A DNA stretch of 64,000 nucleotides from positions 1 through 64,000 of the forward strand of contig JACKFF010000008.1 in assembly GCA_020632595.1 (NCBI GenBank), given 5' to 3'. Numbering within the stretch: position 1 is the first letter of the stretch; each line of letters starts with the position of its first letter. Both the position numbers and the translations under genes were made by a program. The notes beneath the pieces are model-generated. The model ran no database searches, was not told the DNA's origin, and saw only the letters and a list, made by a program, of their open reading frames with translations. Origin of the DNA: Nitrospiraceae bacterium. GTDB taxonomy: Bacteria; Nitrospirota; Nitrospiria; Nitrospirales; UBA8639. Below are positions 1 to 8,617 of the stretch, in pieces.

Positions 1-104
1 AGTTAGCCAAACGGATGGATATTTGAGGTGAAAAGAAATATCAGAAATGTAACACTTCCCTTAGAGAACTGTTTCAGTGTAGCCCAAGCTCAATACCCAC
101 AGGA

Positions 105-439
105 ATGATGAAACGATGTCTCGCAGGCACGATTGTAATCGCTTTACACTTCTCAGCGATTTCGGCAAGGCTGAGTGCGCCAAGGAAACTGTCAAGCAAG
201 CGCCGCCAAGCCGAGCAGTCCCCAATGTAATCGAAAGCCAGATCGATGGAGATTTCGAGAGTTGGGAAGGAGAGACGATCGTTACGCTGATAAACGGACA
301 GATCTGGCAGCAGACGGAATACTGGTATCATTATCACTATAGCTTCATGCCATCTGTCCTAATCCACAATCAGGGTGGGTCTTATAAGATGAAAGTTGAA
401 GGCATAGATAAGGCCGTTGGAGTCGTACAACTTAGGTAA
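105..439 (+). pseudogene. Small secreted protein gene broken by a one-base frameshift
   Basis: Two reading frames together make one plausible gene. The frame opening at ATG 105 encodes a typical signal peptide (MMKRCLAGTIVIALHFSAISA) but stops at 228-230. The frame that is open from 116 to 439 carries a compact domain (VIESQIDGDFESW, NGQIWQQTEYWYHY, YKMKVEGIDKAVGVVQL) that I recognise as a short beta-rich domain common in small bacterial proteins of unknown function. Adding one base near 166-168 would join them as SAISA-KAECAKE, a normal signal-peptidase site. Without it, the downstream frame has no export signal. The cause may be a real mutation or a sequencing error. The function is unknown. 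A downstream-only protein starting at 116 is the alternative reading. Confidence 0.55.
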
Positions 440-787
440 GCCCGATCCGTTAGGTGATAGATCAAATGACTATGAACTAACACACCAAGCCAAAAAGCTT
501 ACCGAATACCCCATTCTGTTATATGGATTGGTAGTTGAGGTCCTTCCTGTCCACTTTTTGAGCAAAAATGGAATTCGCCGTTTGCTCCGTGCCTTTGGTT
601 CAGCGCCTGCCAGCCACTTTTTTCATGGTGTGGTATACATTTGTTTACGACGCCTGCTGTCCGACCAGGTGGGCGGCCGCTCTTCTTTCCCGACGGGCCT
701 TGTTTGAGCGGAGCGAGTTGGACTGCCCTCCCGTATCTCGCGGCCGTCCTATCTGATGAGGTCGGACTGGGCGTCAATGGTTTTGGG

Positions 788-838
788 TCCTTTTCCCGAA
801 AGAAAAGGACCTCGCCTGCCGGGGCGAGACCCGGCAAC
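788..838. repeat. Two adjacent inverted repeats
   Basis: The first hairpin pairs ccttttc with gaaaagg (about 790-809). The second pairs tgccggg with cccggca around a gcgaga loop (about 817-836). Neither is followed by a T run, so they are not classical terminators. They look like part of a dispersed REP-like intergenic element. Confidence 0.5.
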
Positions 839-921
839 ATTGAAAAGCGCTTGGATATAATAATTGGGGACACAAGAGCATGGGCTTCCACCGTTCAAGG
901 GGTCATACGGATTAAGGACAG

Positions 922-957
922 GATGGATTCCCGATAAAAAATCTCGGGATGACGGGA
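922..957. repeat. REP-like palindrome
   Basis: The segment ggattcccga-taaaaaatc-tcgggatgacggg has an imperfect palindrome (cccga/tcggg) inside the 'ggattcccg...cgggatgacgg' pattern. That pattern is typical of dispersed intergenic palindromic repeats in environmental bacteria. It lies about 20 bases from another G+C-rich block and may belong to the same element. Confidence 0.45.
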
Positions 958-1045
958 AAAATTCATGCAGGCTTTGGAGATGTCCAGGAAGAAGGATATT
1001 CTTTGTGACCTTACAATACCGAGGATTTATTGTTGAAAGGGGAAG

Positions 1046-2050
1046 CTATTGGTCGCGGTTGACCATGTAGCAGGCGGTGATGGAGAGGGATCGTTTGGCC
1101 ATGCAGGCGGGGAACGGTTCAAGGTCAAGGGCCGCGGCTTCTACGTATTCCCGAGCTCGAGCAGTGGAATAGGATAGAGACCCTTGTTTCTGCATTAATT
1201 GGATGATTTTCGTGACGTCCTCATCCTCTATGGCATGTGCCAAGATCTTTTCGGTGATCCATTGGTTGTCTTGAGGGGAGCAAGTCTGGAGAAGGTGTAG
1301 TAGGGGAATGGTAATCATGCCCTGGCGAATATCCTGACCAAGGGCTTTGCCGAGCTTTGCACGGTCTGCGGAATAATCCAAGCGATCGTCAGCCAATTGG
1401 AATGCCATTCCAAGATGGTAGCCAAACCGATAGAGCGCGGCTTGTTCTTCTATCGAGGCACCTCCTACGATCGCCCCGACCTTACAGGAGGCAGCGACCA
1501 GGGCAGCTGTTTTATATTCAACAATTTTAAGATAGGCGGCCTCAGACAGGTGCGGTTGACTGTTGGCGCAGAGTTGAAGGACCTCCCCTTCTGCCATCTT
1601 TCGGCACGCATCTGCCAGGGCTTCGTTGATGCTATGGTTATGAAAGGTGGCAATCAGAGCCATGGCCTGGGAATATAAATAATCCCCTACTAGAATACTG
1701 GCTTGATTGCCCCAGATTTTTCTCGCAGTGGGTTGTCCACGTCTCAGATCGGCTTCGTCTAACACATCGTCATGTAGTAATGTGGCGGTATGGATAAATT
1801 CTACGAGACTGCCCAGCAACAAAAAATCTTTTTGAAGAAATCCACAAAGTCGGGCGCAGAGAATCAGGAGCAGGGGGCGAATGCGTTTCCCTCCGCTGGC
1901 AAAGATGTGCCCGGCGACGGTATTGATGAGTGGGGCATGCGATTCAAGGTGTGTGGTAATCTGGCTTTCAACCTCATTGAGGTCCGGCCGAAAGGCTTCC
2001 CACACATCCTCCATGGATTCCAGGTCTCTAAGGGCTGGTTCCTGATGCAT
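1046..2050 (-). CDS. ispB: Polyprenyl diphosphate synthase (octaprenyl-type)
   Basis: A trans-isoprenyl diphosphate synthase that extends allylic diphosphates with isopentenyl diphosphate, most likely to build the quinone side chain. Both aspartate-rich motifs are present: HDDVLDEAD (Asp94, 95, 98) and LADDRLDY (Asp221, 222, 225). The GGKRIRP substrate-binding motif is upstream and the C-terminal helices are intact. The ATG at 2050 gives 334 residues, close to the family norm. A TTG at 2110 would add 20 residues that do not look like the family. The gene is divergent from gltB. Product chain length cannot be read from the sequence, so hepta- to decaprenyl synthase are all possible. Confidence 0.88.
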   Translation of the reverse strand: MHQEPALRDLESMEDVWEAFRPDLNEVESQITTHLESHAPLINTVAGHIFASGGKRIRPLLLILCARLCGFLQKDFLLLGSLVEFIHTATLLHDDVLDEADLRRGQPTARKIWGNQASILVGDYLYSQAMALIATFHNHSINEALADACRKMAEGEVLQLCANSQPHLSEAAYLKIVEYKTAALVAASCKVGAIVGGASIEEQAALYRFGYHLGMAFQLADDRLDYSADRAKLGKALGQDIRQGMITIPLLHLLQTCSPQDNQWITEKILAHAIEDEDVTKIIQLMQKQGSLSYSTARAREYVEAAALDLEPFPACMAKRSLSITACYMVNRDQ

Positions 2051-2176
2051 GGCGGCGATACTAGGGGCTCGTCTGTGGATTGTCAAGCTGAACCACAGCT
2101 TGGAAATCAATCAGCATTTATTTGAAAACCCTCATATATGTTATGGAAATATTGCGTTGTTGAAAATAGATCGTCT

Positions 2177-2205
2177 TGACAGATTTTTTGACCATCCATT
2201 AATCT
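2177..2205 (+). promoter_or_regulatory. Possible weak sigma-70 promoter upstream of gltB
   Basis: A perfect TTGACA at 2177-2182 is followed after 17 bases by TTAATC, a poor -10 match. It lies in the divergent intergenic region between the polyprenyl synthase and gltB, about 150 bases before the gltB start. No terminator or operator was recognised here. Confidence 0.3.
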
Positions 2206-2356
2206 TGTCGTTTACAACTTTGATTTAGACTTCCCTTTTCTTCCGTCGCTCTCCGGGACCACACAACGACACCATGGCCCATAGAGACTCTATTAAGGGG
2301 TAGCGTGCCTTAATCTCCTTTTTAATGATGGCCAACAATATTTTTTTAGGTGAAAC

Positions 2357-5300
2357 GTGAAACAGGTGATTAATCAACCAGTGTGGAATCTCCCGGGATT
2401 GCCTTCAGTTCAAGGCCTTTACCATCCAGGAAATGAGCATGATGGCTGTGGAATCGGGTTTGTGGCCCATATAAAGGGGCAAAAATCACATGACATTATA
2501 GAAAAGGCCCTGGAGGTCAACAAAAATCTCACGCATCGGGGAGCACAAGGATGTGACCCATGTACCGGTGATGGAGCAGGAATTCTCTCTCAGATACCCC
2601 ACGAGTTTTTTCATCGGGTTGCCGCAGAAACCGGTGTCGATCTTCCCGAAGCCGGGGCCTATGGGGTCGGTATGGTATTTTTGCCGCAGGATGCAAGGAC
2701 CAGGCAACAGTGCGAAGCCATCTTTGAAGCGATCGTACGTGAAGAGGGGCAACATTTTTTAGGGTGGCGGGATGTGCCGGCCAAAGAGGATCAAATCGGG
2801 GATCAAGCCCGCAAAACGATGCCCGCTATTCGACAGTTTTTTATAGCACGTGAATTACTGAATCCCATGCAGTTTGAACGCAAGCTGTATGTCATTCGTA
2901 AACGAATAACCCGTGCCATCCGCGAATCAGCTCTCCCCGGGAAGGAATGGGTCTATATATCCAGTTTGTCCGGAAACACGATTGTCTATAAGGGGATGCT
3001 GTTGCCGGAGCAAGTTGCACTGTTTTATCCCGATCTTGCGGATCCCACATTTACGTCGGCCTTGGCCCTGGTACATTCTCGCTTTAGTACAAACACGTTT
3101 CCGACCTGGGCCTTGGCTCATCCCTACCGCTACTCCGTCCATAATGGCGAAATTAATACTTTGAAGGGGAATGTCAATTGGATGCGGGCCCGACAAGGGA
3201 GGCTTGCCTCGGAACTGTTCGGGGATGATCTCAAAAAATTATTTCCCATCATTGATAATTCCGCGCAAAGTGATTCGGCCTGTTTGGATAACGCCATAGA
3301 ATTTTTGGTAATGGCCGGCCGGTCCTTGCCTCATGCCATGATGATGCTGATTCCTGAACCATGGGTGGGGAATCCGCAAATGGATTTTGACCGGCGAGGG
3401 TTTTATGAATATCACGCGGCGGTGATGGAACCGTGGGATGGACCGGCTGCTGTGTGCTTTACCGATGGAAAGCTCGTGGGTGCCACCTTGGATCGGAATG
3501 GTCTGCGTCCCTGTCGCTATCAAATCACCAAGGATGATGTTGTGGTGCTGGGTTCAGAGGCGGGCGTGCTGCCGGCTGATCCTAAGACCATTCGTATGAA
3601 GGGACGTCTGCAACCGGGTCGCATGTTTGTCGTGGATACCGTCCAAGGACGTATTCTTGACGACGAGGAAATTAAAGCCGATATCACCAAACGTAAGCCC
3701 TATCGACAATGGTTAACGCAATATCGGGTTTCCTTAGATGAACTGCCTGAGCCACTCAATGTGCCGCAACCCGATCACCCGACGCTGCGCCAACGTCAGC
3801 AAGCCTTCGGGTTCACCGTGGAAGAGTTGAAAATGGTGTTGATCCCCATGGCCGTCACGGGGGAAGAGCCCATTTCTTCAATGGGAACGGATACTCCATT
3901 AGCTGTGTTGTCCGAACGGCCGCAACTTCTTTTTAAATATTTCAAACAATTGTTTGCGCAAGTGACGAATCCTCCTATCGACCCGATCCGTGAGCATCTG
4001 GTGATGTCTCTTGTCACCAACATCGGGCCCAAACCGAATGTCATTGCGGAGATTCCAGAGGCATGCCGAAGGATCAAATTGCAGCAACCGATCCTCAGCA
4101 ATGTCGATCTGCAAAAAATTCGCATGATTGGGGACCCTCACTTTAAAAGTAAGACACTGTCATTGCTTTTTAAAGTTGCTGAAGGACCTGAAGGCATGGC
4201 GGCCGCTCTTGATCAATTATGCCAGGAAGCCTCAAAAGCCATAAGGGATGGCGAAAAGTTTCTCATTTTGAGCGATCGAGGTGTCAATGCCGAGTGGGCA
4301 CCCATTCCAAGTCTATTAGGTGTTTCGGCTGTGCATCATCATCTGGTTCGAGAAGAAACCCGAACGGAGGTCGGGCTGATTCTGGAAACAGGTGAACCGC
4401 GTGATGTGCATCATTTCGCCTGTCTGATCGGTTATGGTGCCGGGGCCATCAATCCTTATTTGGTATTTGAGTCCCTCGTGGATATGGAACGGGAAGGGTA
4501 TTTTCCTGAAAGCGTGGATGCGGCCACGGCCGAATCCAAGTTCATTAAGGCTGTCAATAAAGGATTGCTCAAGATATTCTCGAAGATGGGGATTTCCACA
4601 GTCCAGTCCTATTGTGGAGCTCAAATTTTTGAGGCCATTGGCCTGAATAGGAAGCTGATTGATCGGTTCTTTACCGGAACGGCTTCACGGATCGAAGGAA
4701 TTGGTCTCAGTGAGGTGGGGGAAGAGACTTTGCGCCGACATGCGATGGCTTATCGTCCGGTCCCCATGCGGCAACTAGACTTTGGTGGAGAAATTCATTA
4801 CCGGATTCAGGGAGAGCACCATAATTGGAATCCTGAAACCATTTACAAACTTCAGCATGCCTCGCGTGCGAATGATGCCAAAGCCTATGCGGATTTTTCA
4901 GACCTGGTGAATAAAGAGGATCAACGGCGCTCGAATCTTCGCGGACTGTTTGAGTTTAACTGGTCGGCCGAACCGGTCCCTCTTGAAGACGTGGAGCCCG
5001 CCAGCGAAATTGTAAAGCGGTTTACCACCGGTGCCATGTCGTTTGGGGCAATCAGTAAAGAAGCGCATGAGACATTGGCCATTGCCATGAATCGCATAGG
5101 CGCTAAAAGCAATACCGGGGAAGGTGGTGAGGATCCGGAACGATTTGCACCTTTGCCGAACGGCGATTCCAAAAATTCTTATATTAAGCAAGTGGCATCG
5201 GGTCGTTTTGGAGTGACCGCGCATTACCTGGTGAATGCTAAGGAGTTGCAAATTAAAATGGCCCAGGGTGCCAAGCCAGGCGAAGGCGGTCAATTGCCGG

Positions 5301-6937
5301 GACATAAAGTCGATGAAATTATTGCCAAACTTCGCTATTCCACGCCGGGAGTGCAACTGATCTCTCCACCCCCTCATCATGACATATATTCTATCGAAGA
5401 TCTGAAACAACTCATTTTCGACCTCAAAAATTCCAACCCTGAAGCCGCGATTTCCGTGAAACTCGTGGCCGAAGTCGGAGTTGGAACGGTAGCGGCAGGG
5501 GTGGCAAAAGCGCATGCCGATAAGGTTCTCATAAGTGGAGATTCCGGAGGAACGGGAGCGTCTCCGCTATCGTCTATTAAGTACGCAGGAGTTCCCTGGG
5601 AATTAGGCCTGGCGGAAACCCATCAGACGCTCGTGCTCAATAACCTGCGTGGACGAATTCGAGTGGAAACCGACGGCCAACTAAAAACTGGCCGTGATGT
5701 GGTCATTGCAACCCTTCTGGGAGCTGAAGAGTTTGGTTTTTCCACAGCCCCCCTCATTGTTGAGGGATGCATCATGATGAGGAAATGTCATCTCAATACC
5801 TGTCCGGTGGGAGTGGCCACCCAGGATGGAGAGTTACGAAAACAATTTACGGGAAAACCAGAGCATGTTGTGAACTTTTTTATGTTTGTGGCAGAAGAGA
5901 TCCGTTCCCTGATGGCAAAGCTCGGATTCAGGACTATGCGCGAGATGATCGGACGGGTGGATAAGCTTAAAGTGCAAAAAGCTGTGGATCATTGGAAAGC
6001 CAAAGGGCTGGATTTATCACCATTATTGGTGAAGCCGAATGTCGATCCTGAAGTGGCCACCTTCTGTGTGCAACCACAGGATCACGGTCTGAAAGGAATT
6101 TTGGATAATCAGTTGGTGGAATTGTGTCAATCTGCCATTGACCGGGGCGAATCTGTTTCGTTAGATCTGCCTATTCGAAATGTGAACCGGACCACCGGTA
6201 CTGTTCTGTCAAGCCACATTGCACGTCGGTACGGGCCGGAAGGTCTTCCTCCCGACACGATTCGAATTAAATTTACCGGATCGGCCGGACAATCCTTTGG
6301 AGCTTTTTTGTCGAAGGGGATTACGCTGACTTTGGAAGGTGAATCGAATGACTATTTGGGAAAGGGTCTCTCTGGAGGGAAAATTATTGTAGTTCCTCCG
6401 AAAGGAGTGACGTATTTGCCGGAAGACACGATTCTGATCGGGAACACGTCTTTATATGGGGCGACTGGTGGTGAAGGGTATTTTTATGGCATTGCGGGAG
6501 AACGGTTTGCTGTTCGGAATAGTGGGGCACGGGCTGTCATCGATGGGACCGGCGACCATGGGTGTGAATATATGACCGGGGGGGTGGTGGTGGTTCTGGG
6601 GAAGACAGGACGAAATTTTGCCGCTGGGATGTCCGGAGGGGACGCTTATGTCTTGGATGAGGATGGACAATTCCCTGCACGTTGCAATATGGGCATGGTG
6701 GAATTAGAACCTGTCGTGTCATCAGAAGATCAACAGACCCTTCGTGCCATGATTGAGGCCCATTTTCGCTACACCAAAAGTGTCAATGCCAGGCGGGTTC
6801 TGGAATCGTGGGATATGATGTTGCCGAAATTTGTCAAAGTCATGCCGAGTGATTACAAACGAGTGCTGCAGGAACGGAAAACGGCTTTGGCCAAAGAGCA
6901 TGCTCAACGGAAACGTGAGGCGGTGAGCCGTGGGTGA
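2357..6937 (+). CDS. gltB: Glutamate synthase large (alpha) subunit
   Basis: Cytoplasmic GOGAT large subunit, which transfers the amide of glutamine to 2-oxoglutarate. The 1526 residues match the family length. The class II amidotransferase domain starts with the nucleophile candidate Cys31 in HDGCGIGFV, implying removal of a 30-residue propeptide. The central and FMN-binding domains follow, with the [3Fe-4S] motif CIMMRKCHLNTC. The C-terminal glycine-rich beta-helix domain (GGKIIVVPP, GATGGEGYFYG) is complete. The start is GTG, preceded by an aggtga ribosome-binding site. Its stop overlaps the gltD start by 8 bases, so the two subunits are probably translationally coupled. Confidence 0.96.
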   Translation: MKQVINQPVWNLPGLPSVQGLYHPGNEHDGCGIGFVAHIKGQKSHDIIEKALEVNKNLTHRGAQGCDPCTGDGAGILSQIPHEFFHRVAAETGVDLPEAGAYGVGMVFLPQDARTRQQCEAIFEAIVREEGQHFLGWRDVPAKEDQIGDQARKTMPAIRQFFIARELLNPMQFERKLYVIRKRITRAIRESALPGKEWVYISSLSGNTIVYKGMLLPEQVALFYPDLADPTFTSALALVHSRFSTNTFPTWALAHPYRYSVHNGEINTLKGNVNWMRARQGRLASELFGDDLKKLFPIIDNSAQSDSACLDNAIEFLVMAGRSLPHAMMMLIPEPWVGNPQMDFDRRGFYEYHAAVMEPWDGPAAVCFTDGKLVGATLDRNGLRPCRYQITKDDVVVLGSEAGVLPADPKTIRMKGRLQPGRMFVVDTVQGRILDDEEIKADITKRKPYRQWLTQYRVSLDELPEPLNVPQPDHPTLRQRQQAFGFTVEELKMVLIPMAVTGEEPISSMGTDTPLAVLSERPQLLFKYFKQLFAQVTNPPIDPIREHLVMSLVTNIGPKPNVIAEIPEACRRIKLQQPILSNVDLQKIRMIGDPHFKSKTLSLLFKVAEGPEGMAAALDQLCQEASKAIRDGEKFLILSDRGVNAEWAPIPSLLGVSAVHHHLVREETRTEVGLILETGEPRDVHHFACLIGYGAGAINPYLVFESLVDMEREGYFPESVDAATAESKFIKAVNKGLLKIFSKMGISTVQSYCGAQIFEAIGLNRKLIDRFFTGTASRIEGIGLSEVGEETLRRHAMAYRPVPMRQLDFGGEIHYRIQGEHHNWNPETIYKLQHASRANDAKAYADFSDLVNKEDQRRSNLRGLFEFNWSAEPVPLEDVEPASEIVKRFTTGAMSFGAISKEAHETLAIAMNRIGAKSNTGEGGEDPERFAPLPNGDSKNSYIKQVASGRFGVTAHYLVNAKELQIKMAQGAKPGEGGQLPGHKVDEIIAKLRYSTPGVQLISPPPHHDIYSIEDLKQLIFDLKNSNPEAAISVKLVAEVGVGTVAAGVAKAHADKVLISGDSGGTGASPLSSIKYAGVPWELGLAETHQTLVLNNLRGRIRVETDGQLKTGRDVVIATLLGAEEFGFSTAPLIVEGCIMMRKCHLNTCPVGVATQDGELRKQFTGKPEHVVNFFMFVAEEIRSLMAKLGFRTMREMIGRVDKLKVQKAVDHWKAKGLDLSPLLVKPNVDPEVATFCVQPQDHGLKGILDNQLVELCQSAIDRGESVSLDLPIRNVNRTTGTVLSSHIARRYGPEGLPPDTIRIKFTGSAGQSFGAFLSKGITLTLEGESNDYLGKGLSGGKIIVVPPKGVTYLPEDTILIGNTSLYGATGGEGYFYGIAGERFAVRNSGARAVIDGTGDHGCEYMTGGVVVVLGKTGRNFAAGMSGGDAYVLDEDGQFPARCNMGMVELEPVVSSEDQQTLRAMIEAHFRYTKSVNARRVLESWDMMLPKFVKVMPSDYKRVLQERKTALAKEHAQRKREAVSRG

Positions 6938-8360
6938 TCCTCGTGGGTTTTTAAAATATAAACGGGAAGGACCCCAACGACGGCCGGTTGCGCAGCGGGT
7001 TCTCGATTGGAAGGAATTGTATGACCCATTTCCCGAGGAAAAGTTAAAAGTTCAAGGGGCCCGCTGTATGGACTGTGGGGTGCCATTTTGCCAAAGTCCC
7101 GCTGGCTGTCCTGTTGAGAATTTGATCCCGGAATGGAATGATCTCGTGCATCGAGGACGATGGAAAGACGCCCTCAAAGCGCTTCATGCGACCAATAACT
7201 TTCCTGAGTTCACCGGTCGCCTATGTCCGGCTCCATGTGAATCGGCGTGTGTGTTAGGCATTAATAGTGATCCGGTCTCCATTCGTGTCATTGAATGGAA
7301 TATTATTGATAAAGGATTCGAGGAAGGTTGGGTCGAACCGGTCTTTCCGGCGGGCTCTTCCGGGAAGCGCGTTGCGATTGTCGGGTCGGGTCCGGCAGGA
7401 TTGGCGGCGGCACAACAATTAGCCAGGGCGGGTCATGAAGTGACAGTTTTGGAGAAGGCTGATCGGATTGGAGGCTTGCTTCGCTATGGTATCCCGGACT
7501 TCAAAATGGAGAAGTGGGTCTTGGACCGTCGATTAGAGCAAATGCGAAAAGAGGGGGTGACGTTTCAGACTGGCGTGTGTGTGGGTGTGGACGCCACCGT
7601 TCAGGACCTCCGTCATGATTATGATGCAGTGCTACTTGCAATGGGAGCTGAGCAACCAAGAGAATTGCCCGTTCCAGGAAGAGACCTTAAAGGCGTTCAT
7701 CTTGCTATGGACTATCTGACCCAGCAGAATAAGCGAGTGGCCGGGGATACCGTTCCTGAAGAGCACATATCGGCTCAAGGCAAACGAGTGGTCATTATTG
7801 GTGGTGGTGATACCGGTTCAGATTGTCTGGGAACGGCTCATCGTCAAGGGTGTCTGGAAGCCCATCAATTCGAGTTGTTGCCCCAACCGCCACCGACTCG
7901 GGCTGAGTCGACACCATGGCCCTTATGGCCGATGCAATTACGAACGTCTCATGCCCACGAGGAAGGGTGTGATCGTGAATGGAGTATTGCTACCACAAAA
8001 TTTTCAGGGGAAAACGGACATCTGACTGGTTTACATGCGACCCGTGTGAATTTTGAGAATGGGAAGGTGGTTCCTGTGTCGGGGTCCGAGATCAAGATGG
8101 ATGTTGACCTGGTGTTGTTGGCGATGGGGTTTGTCGGGCCGGTGAAGAACGGCCTATTGGATTCTTTTGGGCTTCAATATGATCCCCGAGGGAATGTCGC
8201 CGTTGATGAACACTTCATGACAAGTGTGGATGGGGTGTTTGCCACCGGAGACACGAAGCGGGGTGCGTCCCTGATTGTCTGGGCAATTGCAGAAGGGAGA
8301 AAGTCTGCGGCCGGCATTCACCGGTATCTCCAAGCCGGACAATCCTTCCGAGCGTCCTAA
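6930..8360 (+). CDS. gltD: Glutamate synthase small (beta) subunit
   Basis: FAD/NAD(P)H-binding beta subunit that feeds electrons to GltB. The N-terminal cysteine motifs CMDCGVPFC and CPAPCESAC bind the two low-potential [4Fe-4S] clusters. A Rossmann FAD motif (VAIVGSGPAGLAAA) and a second dinucleotide motif (VVIIGGGDTGSDC) follow. The C-terminal TGDTKRGASLIVWAI closes the FAD domain. The 476 residues are the normal length. The GTG start at 6930 overlaps the end of gltB, which fixes the start. A small hairpin plus T run about 190 bases downstream probably ends the gltBD transcript. Confidence 0.95.
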   Translation: MGDPRGFLKYKREGPQRRPVAQRVLDWKELYDPFPEEKLKVQGARCMDCGVPFCQSPAGCPVENLIPEWNDLVHRGRWKDALKALHATNNFPEFTGRLCPAPCESACVLGINSDPVSIRVIEWNIIDKGFEEGWVEPVFPAGSSGKRVAIVGSGPAGLAAAQQLARAGHEVTVLEKADRIGGLLRYGIPDFKMEKWVLDRRLEQMRKEGVTFQTGVCVGVDATVQDLRHDYDAVLLAMGAEQPRELPVPGRDLKGVHLAMDYLTQQNKRVAGDTVPEEHISAQGKRVVIIGGGDTGSDCLGTAHRQGCLEAHQFELLPQPPPTRAESTPWPLWPMQLRTSHAHEEGCDREWSIATTKFSGENGHLTGLHATRVNFENGKVVPVSGSEIKMDVDLVLLAMGFVGPVKNGLLDSFGLQYDPRGNVAVDEHFMTSVDGVFATGDTKRGASLIVWAIAEGRKSAAGIHRYLQAGQSFRAS

Positions 8361-8550
8361 TTTTATTCCCTTCCTGGTTTGCGCCTTCTTCTGCCCTTAG
8401 AAGGCTCTTTGTACTGTAAGTGGTGGGTGTAAGTGGTCCCACACCGACAATAAAGAAAAAGTCGTGAACAATGGCAACCCCGGTGCGTTCGCCACGCGGC
8501 TGTGATCGCACCTCCTTCCCATACCTCCTTGTTTTTGTATTTTCGAACTT

Positions 8551-8571
8551 GCCCGACGGGCATTTTTTTAA
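8551..8571 (+). terminator. Short rho-independent terminator after gltBD
   Basis: A tgccc-gac-gggca hairpin is directly followed by seven T residues. It lies downstream of gltD and upstream of the next gene at 8618. The stem is only 5 bp, so termination may be partial. Confidence 0.5.
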
Positions 8572-8617
8572 TGTCACACCGGGAATTTAATCCTTCCTAG
8601 CTTCTTAGGTCTCGGAA

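Larger units (their letters stand above)
440..1045. other. Gene-free, repeat-like intergenic stretch
   Basis: No credible gene is visible in these 600 bases. Open frames exist on both strands, but their translations are proline-, arginine- and glycine-rich shadows of a G+C-rich block. The stretch contains several small inverted repeats and a block (about 690-850) that reads like a dispersed intergenic repeat rather than coding DNA. The nearest gene, on the minus strand, ends at 1046. Confidence 0.5.

Noticed and set aside
499..891. Long minus-strand open frame in the first kilobase
   Set aside because: Proline- and arginine-rich translation of a G+C-rich repeat block, with no ribosome-binding site and no recognisable domain.
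4898..5515. Long antisense frame inside gltB
   Set aside because: A codon-usage shadow of a strongly coding gene with no ribosome-binding site.
8472..8591. 39-codon open frame upstream of the DUF692 gene, considered as a possible precursor peptide
   Set aside because: It runs through the gltBD terminator hairpin, has a single Cys and lacks a ribosome-binding site.
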